A stretch of DNA of 64,000 nucleotides, from positions 10,974,001-11,038,000 of the forward strand of contig CP075492.1 of NCBI GenBank assembly GCA_021613535.1, read 5' to 3'. The position numbers and the translations under genes are program-made. Under the pieces are notes generated by a model that did not search any database, was not told where the DNA came from, and saw nothing but the letters and a program-made list of their open reading frames with translations. The stretch comes from Adineta vaga. Taxonomy: Eukaryota > Rotifera. Positions 1-12,156 of the stretch are shown here, piece by piece. Within the stretch, counting starts at the first letter, position 1. Each line of letters begins with the position of its first letter.

Positions 1-2231
1 GTTATTGAAAGTCAATATATATTTGACAAACGACGGGACTGATCAGAAAAGGTTATAGTCATGCTGTGTGCTATTCACTTGACCTTCGATACTGATACTT
101 GATTTGCAGTCTCTACCTGTTTGAATACATATGCGAATCATTTTTTGATGTAGAAAGCAAGTGATTGATATTTGATTAGTCAATTGTTTCTATATCATTG
201 ATTTCAATCTCATTTCAAATAGATTTGTTTCATATTTATTTAATCAAGTAAGATTTTCTATTCGTGATCATCGGTCAGTTGTTCTATGTAGAGCAAAAAA
301 GAATGACTTTAATAAACAGCATGCAACTCTGTACTTCCGATAAACATCTGTTGTCTACAAAGATCGTTTATATCAATATTAGTTAATGCGATCCATCGTA
401 TGAACATCGATAAATGACTCTTCCATGCACTTCGAAGATGAAACAGCATAATTTCAATAAAGAGATTTAAGTTTGTTTGCTTTCGCTAGAGGCAGAAAAA
501 CAAAAGAAGTAAGAAATGATCAGATAGAATGATAAGTCAGTTAAGATCAATCTTTGGCCTACGGTCATCCTCTAAACAAACGGTCTATGAAAATCTTTTT
601 GTCGTCTCTTTACGTATTCTTATCCAAATCGTGTGTTATCAGATATAGTTCAATCATTGAAGCGAATATCTTACATGCATTGACTGTCTCGTCTTCTTCT
701 GCTTATTTGAACGTCGACTCAACAAATATGATCGTTCGTTATAGTTATCATTACTATCAACTTTTATATACAGATTTTGTCATCCGAAAATATCTGCCTA
801 TGAACATCAGTGAGGTCGAAAATAATGATCAATCGTGATAAAGACAACGATTGAAGAGACGTAGTCAAGAGAGAGAGTAGGGGCGGTACGAATGTTTAAC
901 TAAGTATCGATCATTTAATTGGAATTGAATCGATTCATCGAGCGTGTATTTTTTCATAAACATCATTATCATTAATAAACAGTTCGTTTTTCTCCCTCTT
1001 TCTCTCTTTTGCAATTAGAAATGGAAGTCTGTCCGTCTTTACATCTATGAATATATGTATCTATCTATAAGTAGTTTTAGGTTATTCATTGCATACGATT
1101 TGCTCATCACGTACGTGTAAATTAGGCGTGAAAGACATATCTCATGTGAAAATGAAATAATTTATCTTCTCTATGTATATGTATGTCATATTGTCCCTGA
1201 ACTTTAATTTGTTCAGTGAATGTCTATGTACATTGTATGTATGTTCGAGGATTCGAAATTAATAATTCGAATGTCAGTATATCTCATCGCCTAGACATCA
1301 TCGAATTTGTGTCTACATGAACACATCAAATATTCTTAATCAAGTGACAAGCGATGTGCATATTATTGATCAGACAGATTTTCTCCTGTTAGCATTGAGT
1401 TATTGTTGTAAGAAGAGAAGTGTGCATATACATATGGTCTCCTTGATCATTGTATGGCATACACAATTAAGACATTGTCTTTCTTAATAGATAGATTTCT
1501 TTTACATAATTGAATAAGAAAAGAATTGACACTGCTTCTTGTCCTGTCTATCAAGTGTTATATTTCGCGAGACAACTACCGTCACTAATTTGATCCGATT
1601 ACAAAATCATACTTGTCAGTTGAAATACTGCTTGACGTTTCATTCTTTTTTCGTCATTCTTCACATTCGCTAGTCTTAGGAACAAAAATCAATCATCATC
1701 ATCATCAGTTAATCTTTACTCTGTCTTCTCTATTCGAACAGTTCGGATGCACATATATTCATTCTTCCGGAAAGGAAGTTACTTTGTATGAGAAGTATGC
1801 AATATACATACATCATTCTTTCTTTGTTCTCGAACTTATTTACAAGCGTCAAACGAGACAAAGAGAGAGACAGAGACATCACAAATGCATTGTAAGGAGA
1901 TGAACATTAACACTTGCATATCATAGCGATTATTAATACGAAAATTGGGTGGAGTACATCATCAAAAGATTTGTCTATAGATACACATCCGTTCGATATA
2001 ATCTTAACAATGAGAAGATATTAGGTTAGTCACCGAAATCTTTTCATATAAATATAACATCACTGATTTTTCTTCTCTTCTCTTCTCCTCTTTTCTTTCA
2101 TTCTTTTCTTTTTGAGTATAATGAACTTCTTACTTCTTCATCGTTCTTTTCTTGCTGGAAAGAAAAGTATAACTTTTTCTTTAAATGTTTCCTTTTCTCT
2201 TATTTCTTTTCTTTTTTCATTTAGATTGCAT
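1..2231. other. Non-coding 5' flank of the protocadherin gene
   Basis: I see no frame here that resembles a known protein. The open frames are short, rich in Tyr, Ser and Ile, and lack splice-linked partners. The final 150 bases are a pyrimidine-rich tract ending in a possible 3' splice acceptor (TTTAG at about 2220-2224) just before the chosen start codon, so a 5' UTR intron may end there. Confidence 0.5.
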
Positions 2232-5200
2232 ATGGACATGTCGATAAGTCTATTTTTCTTAATTCTTCTTCTACTTATTCAATCAATTCATACTGCAATT
2301 CAACGTTTACCATCGATATCTCTCAATGAACAGAGTTCGATTGGTACATCTATTTATGATCTTAGTCGAATTTATCCATCAACATCAAAAAATCTCATTC
2401 AATTTGCATTTCTATCCGATTCAAGTCCACATAATTCATTTTTTATTGTGGATTCTCTAACGGGAAGAATTACTATAAAACGTATGATCGATCGAGAAGA
2501 ATTATGTCAAACACATACATGTAATTGTGATCGATGTTTATTAACATTAGAATTAATTGCATCATCACAAACTGTTGATATTTTATCATTAGATATTATT
2601 ATTGAAAATATCAATGATAATCGACCGATATTTCCTGTTTCCACATTTCAAATTCGTTTATCTGAAAGTACAGATATTGGACATGTTAGTTCATTTCCAT
2701 CGGCAACTGATTTAGATTATCAAGATCATTTAGAATATCAACTTGTTCCAATGAATCCATCCGATAATGGAACATTTACCATTGTAAATCTACAAACAGA
2801 AAATCAACTAGGTTTACGTTTATTAAAATCTCTCGATCGTGAACAACGAAATGTTTATAAACTGAAAATTTTAGCTAGTGATGGCGAACATACAGGTGAA
2901 TTATTACTAGATATTTCTATTCTGGATTCAAATGATAATGTTCCGAAATTTGAACATGAACAATATCATATTAAAATTCGAGAAGATATTCCTATTAGAA
3001 ATGAACTTTTACAAGTTCATGCATATGATAATGATGAAGGTTTAAATGCATTGATTAATTATACAATTATTACAGATAATCCATCGTCATCATTTCCATT
3101 TGAAATTGATTTTCGAACAGGAATTATTAAATTAATTCATGTATTAGATTATGAATATGAAACAAATTATCATTTCAGTGTTCGAGCACGTGATAATGGA
3201 CCGGATGCGATCAGTGTCTATGCACAAATTCAAATTGATATACTCGATGTTAACGATTGTCCACCAGACATTGATTTGATTTTACCGGATAATAATTTAC
3301 AGAAGAATCTTTTTCAAATTGAAGAAGAAAAAGAACTTCACACTCGTTTATTTCATTTAAGTGTTAGTGATAAAGATTCGAGTAATAGTAAAATTCTATT
3401 AAAATTATTAACCTATCAACATTTATTTCAATTAAATGAACAATACAATGATTTATATAATCTAATTATTATTGGTCGATTGGATAGAGAACAACAAGAA
3501 GAATATCAATTAATATTCGAAGCTACTGATCAAGGTAAGATTTGTTTGTTTATCTTCAATTCTATTCATCATCTATATCGTATATTATCAATAGGAACTG
3601 AACGATCTTTAACAACACAGAAAAATCTAACTATTCGTTTGATTGATATTAATGATTGTTCACCAATAGTTGATCCATTTCCGAAACCAATTTATGTTAA
3701 CGAAAATAATCCTCCAAATGTTCGACTGATTCAATTTCATGCTCAAGATTTCGATGCTCCAAATACATCGAATAGTTTGTTAACGTATTCACTTCTACCT
3801 TCGAATGATTCTCGATTCTTTCAAATTGATTCTCAAACAGGTGTTCTTTCTGTCGGAAATATTTCATTTGATTATGAAACGAAATCAATCTATCATTTGA
3901 TTTTAAACATATCCGATCATGGTATCAATCCTAAACGATTAGAAATAATACAACCATTAATAATTCATATCAATAATACAAATGATAATAAACCTGTATT
4001 CAAACAAAGTTTCTATTCATTTAAAATACCTGAAAATCTTCCGATTGGAACATTGATTGGTGATGTTAAAGCTTTTGATTTAGATACAAATTCGACTATT
4101 CAGTATGAATTATCTATACCGAATTATCCCAAAACATTCTATATTAATCATTTAACTGGTCAATTACATACAAAAACTTTATTAGATTATGAAACGAATT
4201 CTACGTATCGTTTTAATATTACCGCGAAAGACAATGATGGACTTCATTCTACTCATACATTTGTTATCATTGAATTAATCGATATAAATGATAATTCACC
4301 AATCATTGATACACCATCTACGATTAAAATTCCAAGTCAAATGTTACAAACAAATACATCTGAACTATTAGTTATTACAACAATCATGGCGAAAGATTTT
4401 GATTCAGGTAAAAATGGTAATTTAACATATACAATTAATGATGGAAATCAACATAATTATTTTCAAATGAATTCCTATAATGGAACAATAATAGCTAAAA
4501 CAAAGAATTTACCACAAGGACATCATCGTTTAACCATCAAAGTATGTGATCAAGGTGAATTGTTACAAAAATGTTCGACTATGATTGTCAATATACAAAT
4601 TGGTGAAAATGTCAAAGATTTATATTATTCTCAAGAAAATGTCACTGAAAAACAATTAGTTATTGATGAGAAAATTGTTACAAATGAAATGATTATTGTC
4701 GTTATTATATCATCAATATTTACATTAGTATTTAGTATAACAATGGGCATTTTATGTGCTGTTTTTTGTAAACAAAAACGATGTCATCATCTTCATCGAT
4801 CATCATTAAAAACACCATGTGAATCACTTCAATCGACGGATGCTGACAAACTTCTTTCAACAAATAATACAAATACTTTTTCTTCAACCAATAAAGTAAG
4901 CTGACTTACGGGGTTATGTCATGTCAGATAATTTCTTTTAAAGGTCATTCTTTTCTTTTCTAATCTCTTGGTGTTTGCTTTACCTTGAAACTATTTTCAC
5001 GCTTATGAACACTACAAAGTCCTCTAATCCTTCTCCATCATATAGACAAAGAGAAATAGATTCGTTGTTAGTTTATCTATTTATCAATGTCGGATAATTA
5101 TTAACTATTTCAATTAAATAAGAAGAATACTAACCCTGATAAAAAAAAGAAAGAGAAACGAACGATCATCAAGATTGTTCTAATAGCTTTATTAATTCGA

Positions 5201-5944
5201 TTGCGCAATGTATATGTATGTGTGGATAGTAAATACTTCTTTACAGCGATTAGCTTTCTTTCTTTCTTGTTCTACATCACGGAAATTAGTCGTAAAGAAT
5301 GTTGATGTGTGAGTGCATTTCTTACATATCGAAGCCAATTAACTTGAAATGATCCGAAGGGAAATGGCAACGACTAAAATGAGCAGAACGGGCATATTTT
5401 ATGCATGGATTCATATTTATTAAGTTGCATAATCTCTTTTGCTTGCCTTTTTTTTTAATAGAAATTGACTGGACACCATCTTCATCAACCATATGAAGAT
5501 ATTAATGCTTCGGGCAGTGCTGCAAGCTCGGAAGATAGTTGCTATGGAAGTAATGAATTATCAAGATCAAGTTCGAGTGCACATGGTGTAGCGAAACCTC
5601 TTCTCACAGAACAACATCGTTCAGGTAGTCTAAGTTCAACAAGTGTTGATTATGCTATACCTACTCCACGACAATCATCTTTATATCCAAATAAAACGAT
5701 TTTTGTCGCTGATAAATCATCTGATGATCATCTTCAACAAACGCATCATATGAAAACATTTCATTCGACTGGAATCTCATCATCAACTCATTATAACTTG
5801 AAAAAAACTGTTCAATCATTAACACGACGACCTATCGTTGGTTTACAGTCGACCTATTTACCATATGATACAATTGATACACCACCTTCTCCACAAAATC
5901 ATTCGCCAGCAACGAGTACAACATCGAGAGAATACAGTATTTAA
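2232..5944 (+). CDS. Protocadherin-like cell-adhesion protein, seven cadherin repeats
   Basis: About 1028 residues from exons 2232-3534, 3595-4895 and 5462-5944. The start was chosen because a signal peptide follows at once (hydrophobic run in SISLFFLILLLLIQS); an upstream in-frame ATG at 2121 would place over 30 residues before it. Six calcium-binding linker motifs are visible (NINDNRP, DSNDNVP, DVNDCPP, DINDCSP, NTNDNKP, DINDNSP), giving seven extracellular cadherin repeats with the last degenerate. One membrane helix (IIVVIISSIFTLVFSITMG) is followed by a Cys/Lys/His-rich turn and a Ser-rich tail containing SSEDSCYGSNELS, reminiscent of protocadherin cytoplasmic regions. Family role: calcium-dependent homophilic adhesion at the cell surface. 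The tail is encoded by a separate exon after a 566 bp intron, so tail-less isoforms are possible. Which protocadherin subfamily it belongs to is not clear. Confidence 0.88.
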
Positions 5945-7379
5945 AGAAAACAAAAACTTTCATTTTTCGAATTCTTTTCTTTTCTCCTTTGTTTCATATT
6001 GTATGCATTTTGAAACAGTGTGTTTTATCCTTTTAAAAGCAAATATATGCTCATACTTGATTGAATACTTTTCATTCTTTTTTTCTTTTTTTTTTATTAT
6101 TAAATATTGAAGTTTATATGAAATATGTAAAACTATGTTACGGAATATGATTGATGCTTCTATTGAATCAACATGCATAATTCAAATAGATTATTTTCTC
6201 AAATAATATTCGTTCAAGTGATTCGTGAATCCGCCATTTTGACATTCATTCAGTAAAATGGTTAATAATAACTGACATTGTTTTGATTTATGTATTGAAT
6301 TTAAAATGCCTATGATTCACTACACACATAATTTTATCAGCCTAAAGAATAACAAAGATATTTCTGAGCGTGACTATTCAGTAGTTATAAAAGAAAAAAG
6401 AAAGTTTTACCCTATGTGACAGTTTGATTTACATTACTTGGGCCATGTGTTTGAGGGAATGGGAAAAGAATTGTTGGCGGTATATTTTCATCAACATCTC
6501 GAGTTCTACGAACATCATTAGGTTGTGAATCATATGTATCTTCTTGAGGGTCTTGATCCATGATACGGAATCAAAATAATAGCAAAATATGATTATTTAA
6601 TTCAGCTCTAAAATAAGACAAATAATTTCTTCATCAATATATCCGACAAATATTAATTGTATTTTTTTCGATGATGATCCTAACATTATATCCAAGATTT
6701 TTTTGGCTGAAACTGGAATATACACTTTGCACAGCGTACAAAAACCAGAAGAATCCCTCTGACGTATGAATGTTATTTTATCAAAATAATTTTCCATGTA
6801 TGGGTTTTATAGTCGCACACGCATTCTTGTATACTTTGTACTCTTGTTTTTGAAAATATAAGTAGACAAATATGTATCAAAATAGAATGTCGTATACAAT
6901 TTCAATGTCCTATGTAATTTATCCTCGTTAGATCGAGTTGATAGACTTTATAACAATGTCTATCATTTTGTCGAACACTAATTATAATCAGTTTTCTCGT
7001 AGGACTTTGTATATAAGATAAATTACCATCTTTTTCATTGTTTGAAGACAAGATTCAGAATAATTAGTCATATCCTACATTCATTGATCATGTATAACAT
7101 CATTGACTTTTGTTGAGATCTCAAAAATTCAAATCAGATTGATTCAATTCATCATGATTATTTTGTAACTCCTATGAATTTATTAATATATCGTTTGTCC
7201 TTCGTACTTTGCACTATAATGTTATTTTGAAGTATCATCATAGTTCTTATGGACAGTTTTATTTCTTAGAATAACTTTAATTGACTTATTCTCTGTCTAG
7301 AGTAGATAATTAAGTATTTGAATAATATATCTATAATCATAAAAAATTGTAAAATTAATTTATTATTCATGCGTCATCG
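5945..7379. other. 3' flank and intergenic DNA
   Basis: This is AT-rich DNA after the protocadherin stop, with several AATAAA-like or ATTAAA-like signals. Apart from the short minus-strand frame listed separately, nothing looks coding. A second minus-strand frame (6597-6797, 66 codons with one CxxC) lies just upstream of that small frame; I found no convincing splice joining them. Confidence 0.4.
6412..6561 (-). CDS. Candidate small protein, 49 residues (unrecognised)
   Basis: This is an ATG-to-TAG frame reading MDQDPQEDTYDSQPNDV and ending SNVNQTVT. Its composition is protein-like: acidic, polar and proline-containing (ILFPFPQTHGPS), unlike the Ile/Tyr/Ser noise of nearby random frames. I do not recognise it. 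It could be a terminal exon of an unseen minus-strand gene, a pseudogene scrap, or chance. Confidence 0.2.
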   Translation of the reverse strand: MDQDPQEDTYDSQPNDVRRTRDVDENIPPTILFPFPQTHGPSNVNQTVT

Positions 7380-7740
7380 TCACTATATGATGATTGATCG
7401 TCAAGATTACTAAGATATTTGCTTCCGTCACTTTCAGCATCAGTTTGATCTCTTGGATTTAGTCATACAGTACTGAATTTCATTTCTCCGTTAACATAAC
7501 TAAATCCACCACATGCAACACAATTCTGGTCATAATCAATACCTAAAACATTCTTTAGTCAATAATCATGTACTCGTTCTTATCCTGCTTCTTTTAGATT
7601 TTCCTCTGGTCGATCATCTGTACACTGTATTATTATATAGAAACTTTTCCCTTTGTGTCCATGTGCTTGACCATCTTCTACAAAAACAAATGCACAAAAG
7701 TGAACGATCAAGGTTGAAACGAGATGTACGACAGGTGAGT
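7380..7740 (-). pseudogene. Degenerate coding remnant, family unknown
   Basis: Read on the minus strand, the segment gives protein-like text broken by stops: EDGQAHGHKGKSFYIIIQC, then after stops VLGIDYDQNCVACGGFSYV and an acidic end SNLDDQSSYSDDDA before a terminal stop. At least three in-frame stops interrupt it. The mix of Gly, Cys, Asp and Asn looks like decayed coding sequence rather than random AT-rich DNA, but I cannot name the family. It lies just upstream of another pseudogene on the opposite strand. Confidence 0.35.
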
Positions 7741-8177
7741 ATTTCCATTTCTTCTTTCATTCAATGGCAAAGATACTTAAAATACTATTTCACCATCTAA
7801 AAAGATACTAAACATTGAAAAGATTTATACGCATGTATAATATATACTATTTTACTCCGAATTAATTCAATAAGTAAATAAATGATCGTCAATTGAAAAA
7901 ACGACTGACACGTAATTTGAAATTGAACGATTGAACAATGAGATATTTTTGTTAAGAAGCATAAGGAATAATTGCTTCTATAGTATAATTCAAATTATAA
8001 AATACATTACCAAAAGTTATCGACGCTTTTACTAACGAATGAAAAGCTTGTTTACAACATCCAAGACAAAATTAATCTTATGAACAGCTTCAAGAGATAT
8101 TTTCATCTTTATTTCAGATGTAAAATCGTTTAATACACTGTAACTGGCATGACTATTGACGATATACACACTCGCAA

Positions 8178-8910
8178 ATGAACAATACTTTACGGGATAC
8201 AATTCCAAAAGAATTTCAAGATTTCAAATGTATACATTGCCATGAATATGCCTTTAGACATGACGACGATACACAGAGAACAGCAGGATCAACGGGAATG
8301 TATCATTATGACGTAGGCAGTAGTACGTCACAATGCAGTCAATCACACAATTTACATCAAACCAGACGGACTAACAATATACATCCTCATGAATCAAGTA
8401 TTGATCAATAAACAGATTCCATTAAAATTGTTTGTATCGCAGATACACATGATGGTCGTCGCGAACGTGATCTTGATCAGAAACTTCGACAGATACGTGG
8501 AGATATTTTGATTCATGCTGGTGACTTCAGCAACGGAGGAACGATATCAGAGATCGCAGATGTTTTTCGTTGGTTATTTACATCGGACAACTTCAAGTAC
8601 AAAGTCGTTATCGCCGGTAATATGAATGGAATTGGTTTAGATGACAGTGACCGTTATGACGTGGATCATAGACGTTAAAGTTTAAGATCGCATACTGGAA
8701 ATAGTATTTATTTAGAAAATAACATGACGGATGTTCTAGGAATTAATATCTACGGCTGTTCATATACACCAAGATCATCACAAACAAAAGAGCAGCTATG
8801 AAATCAAATTCCAGATGGTTGTGATATTCTAGTTTCACATGGACCACCTTCTGGTATTTATGATAAACTTCGAAAAGGTTATCTGACTCAGTTTTTGATG
8901 TTTTGAAAAA
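8178..8910 (+). pseudogene. Metallophosphoesterase (MPPED1/2-like) pseudogene
   Basis: A single reading frame retains the family's landmarks in order: IVCIADTHD, GDILIHAGDFSNGG, YKVVIAGNMN, NSIYLENN, INIYGCSYTP, NQIPDGCDILVSHGPPSG. In functional relatives these read roughly VCISDTH, GDILIHAGDF, IVIAGNHE and LLTHGPP and carry the metal ligands of a calcineurin-like phosphoesterase. Here the frame is cut by TAA at 8409, TAA at 8676 and TGA at 8799; the last falls where relatives have Trp before NQIPEG. The GNH motif has become GNM, losing a metal-binding His, and the region around WGFNLPRG and the C-terminal GHIHE part are missing. There are no frameshifts before about 8900. This is a non-functional copy; the parent gene is not in the window. 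Confidence 0.82.
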
Positions 8911-8967
8911 CAGAACTTCATTTGCGAAAGAAGAACTATAAGCAATGGATAGTTGATATTGAGACAA

Positions 8968-11900
8968 ATCATTTAATATAAGAATATATCATATTAATGC
9001 CTGTAATTTGAAATTATGCACTTAGACTTTACATTAATGTAGCATTTCTAATCTAGTCTATCGTCGATCTTATACCACTGAAGAATAGAAAGAAATTTTA
9101 CAAATTTATATGAAACGAACAAAATGTATTTCTAATTTTTCTGATATAACCAATTCTGAAAGTTAAATAAATATGATCACATACATATTATTATTTTGTG
9201 TATGAATGTAGTAGAAAATTGTTATTGGATATTTATCCTAAATCTATACCGACACTTACACCTCGCAATATTCAATCTAAATCATAGTATAATTCATCCG
9301 TTTGCAACTTGCATAGTTGTAAATAACAAGTAGACACGCATCATGCATGGAATTCATTGTTTATTTATTGATAATTCTACTCTCCGAAATCTTCTTGTGT
9401 GACTCACTTGAAGAATTGAACGATAAGAATGAACTGCAATTGTTCATGAAACAAATCAGTTTTCAAACAACGATTTGTTCCGTTCATATTCAACGAGAGA
9501 AAGAAGTCTATCAAATGATCCAGATGTGTATGTCAATGTCTTAGAAGTGGCATTATTTTCCTTCGATAGTTCCAAAAAAAAATCATTCTACAATATTCAT
9601 TTGTTCATGTGTATCTGAACATCAAAAAGAATAAACTATTTAAGGTTTCACCTTTTGCTCTGCAACCATAAATGTACACACATGAAATTTTATGCATGAA
9701 TTCTTTCATGTATCTGATGAAATCTACGTCAATTAATCATCAAGGAATTGTTTTCTTCTTGCAACATAAGAATACAAAATACTTGAGAAGAACTCATTAG
9801 ATATATCTCTTTCGTCTCTAAATGTAGTATCAAAAGAATGATAGCATATATATGCGGCATTGATATATCGCAGCAAGACACTTGTTGATCGACAAGTCAA
9901 TATACGTCTCTACTCGAACAATTTGATTAAAAGGCAAAAGTATATAATCATATGTGTATATGATGTCACATTTCTTCAAGATCAAACGTTGAAGAATGTG
10001 AGTTGGCATGTGCACAGTAGGATATCTCGTATCTCTCTAATTATTTGGTATGAAGAAGAAGAAGAAGACGACGAAGAATGTTTTGAAATTAAATTGACAA
10101 AATATGTCTTCGTTTGGTTTTTTTCCCTTCTGTCTATTGACGCCAGAAACGAAAAGGTGGAGTCTATTTTGGCAATCGAATGTGTATATGTGTGATTAAA
10201 ACGAGAAAGAAATAGAATCATTTAGTAGTGATTGTTATTTTAAAATATTATTTTGTCTCCTTCACCTCACTCTCTCTCTCTCTCAGACATAAGGTATGAA
10301 AAGGTGTGGGTTGCCTTGAATAGCTATCGATGATTACATTTCACACATGATTATTTTGATATATTTCAATCAACTAGAAAATCTTCAGATTGGTTTTTTT
10401 TCTTGTATATGCGCGTCAAAGTTATTGTCGCCATGAAGTGGTTCGATCTTTTTCTTTCTATGAGATTGCATTACCAAACAAAAGAGAGTCACTTAGAGTC
10501 GGCACCTAATATCCACCAGTTGCAACTATTGTTTCAATGAGCTACTCGACAAAGTGAAAGGGGATGGTTATTGATCAGAGGGAGGCAATGATTGATAATC
10601 TTTTCCCAGAATGAATTTCAAACGTATGAGTAACAGCTGTAAGTTCCAGCGAATTCGTTCAACTCATCATTAATGATAATGAATTGTAAACAATGTGAAT
10701 ATCTCCAATAGGAGAAAAAGAATGATAAAAAATATTCTGACCAATGAATGCATATCGAGGTGAGAAAAAGGAGAGAAGGAAAAGGAAAAAAGAAAAATAT
10801 ATACATCATTTTCTATTCAAAGTGATATCACATAGACAAGCAGCAATACCAGTAACAATACAATGGTTCTATTACCATATCATTCAGTAAGTTAAATTAT
10901 AGTGAGATTTATCTAAATATAGACATGTATTGGATCTGATGTCTTCATTAAAGTTTAAAGTTGTCAATTGAAAATATCGCACTTTTATTTCTCGATAGAT
11001 AATAATCTTGCACACTTTCTTTGAATTATATGATGCTCGAAGGTATTATGATAGAAAGTCGATAAACTACATAGACGTGTATGAATTTTCTTTTTTTCAT
11101 TTGTCTATAATAATAATAAAAATATCGATATCTAAGATGAAGATGTGTTGTTGTCTAGGCGTGAAAATCATCTTTCGTAATGTGTTATAGAATACTAAAA
11201 GAAAGAAAACAGAGTGAAGATGTCATCGAGCGTGACAGAATGTCAAGCTTCGTTAAGCATAATCGATAGATCTAGATATCTTATAACAGAATTTGCTTCT
11301 TCTGTGGGTTTTTTTTGTAAGAAAAAAATTGAAATATATTCTATCCTTTACTTGTTTTTTTGTGAATGAATATGAATGTCATTGTCACTTAAAAGATTCC
11401 ACTATTCAACGTTTCCGGTAGTATTATATATTCTACTTGTTTGCGGATGCTGACCGTTAACCCGGATATTAGTTTAGTTGTGAGTTGCTTCTTTTCTTTC
11501 TCTTTAGTTATGTTACTACTAATAGCCGGAATTGATGATGAGAGTAATAGTAAATCGTTTAGAAAGAACGATAAAGTCTGTAACACTTTCACCCACATTA
11601 ACGTTATTCGATGATGGGATGAGTTTATTAGTAATAGCTAGTTTTTTTCCTTGTTCTGCAAGAAAAGAGAAAAAAGAAAAATCGTTCATCCAATCGTTGA
11701 TATTTGAATAGACAGAATTTTTTTGCCGATTGGTTTGTAAGAGTTTATATTCTGCCTGAGGGCATGATTGGTCGAAAACATAGAACGACTGCATAGAGAA
11801 AGAGAGAGAGAGAGACAGAAAAAAAAGAGAAGAAGTACACTTAGCTCACTAGGCATATAGATGGAATTGTATGTGTTTATTTCTACCTAATCTAATATAA

Positions 11901-12156
11901 TTCTATTTATTTATTATTCCATCGTATCAATACAGGTTGACTTTTCTCTTTCTCTTTCGATTAGAAAGAAATTTTTGCCTTTAGCTAGAAATAAAAAAAA
12001 ACAACGAGCTGTAGAATATTATCTACACATATTTAATTCCATCATCAAGACAATTTATTTTGCTTCGGGTATTGATCGTTGTCATCTGTTGAACCGCCGC
12101 AGGATTTTGAGAACGACGACAGAAGAAAAAGAAACTATATTCAACAACATCTTCAT
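8968..12156. other. Long intergenic region upstream of AP-2
   Basis: About 3.2 kb with no convincing coding signal. It holds a (TC)n microsatellite at about 10270-10284, a (GAA)n/(GAC)n stretch near 10053-10076 and GA-rich runs near 11800. Developmental regulators often have extended upstream DNA, so this may carry AP-2 promoter or enhancer sequence; that is inference. The last 80 bases (12076-12156) stay open in the AP-2 frame but have no ATG. Confidence 0.4.

Noticed and set aside
554-838. 94-codon plus-strand frame near the left edge
   Set aside because: No ATG at its start, composition dominated by Ser, Tyr and Ile, no splice partners and no recognisable motif.
6597-6797. Splicing the 66-codon minus frame to the 49-codon minus frame downstream
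   Set aside because: The 35-base gap is shorter than any intron seen here and lacks a usable GT...AG pair in phase.
9860-10221. Overlapping frames on both strands with acidic and Ser runs
   Set aside because: They translate a GAA/GAC simple repeat and its complement; no other coding evidence.
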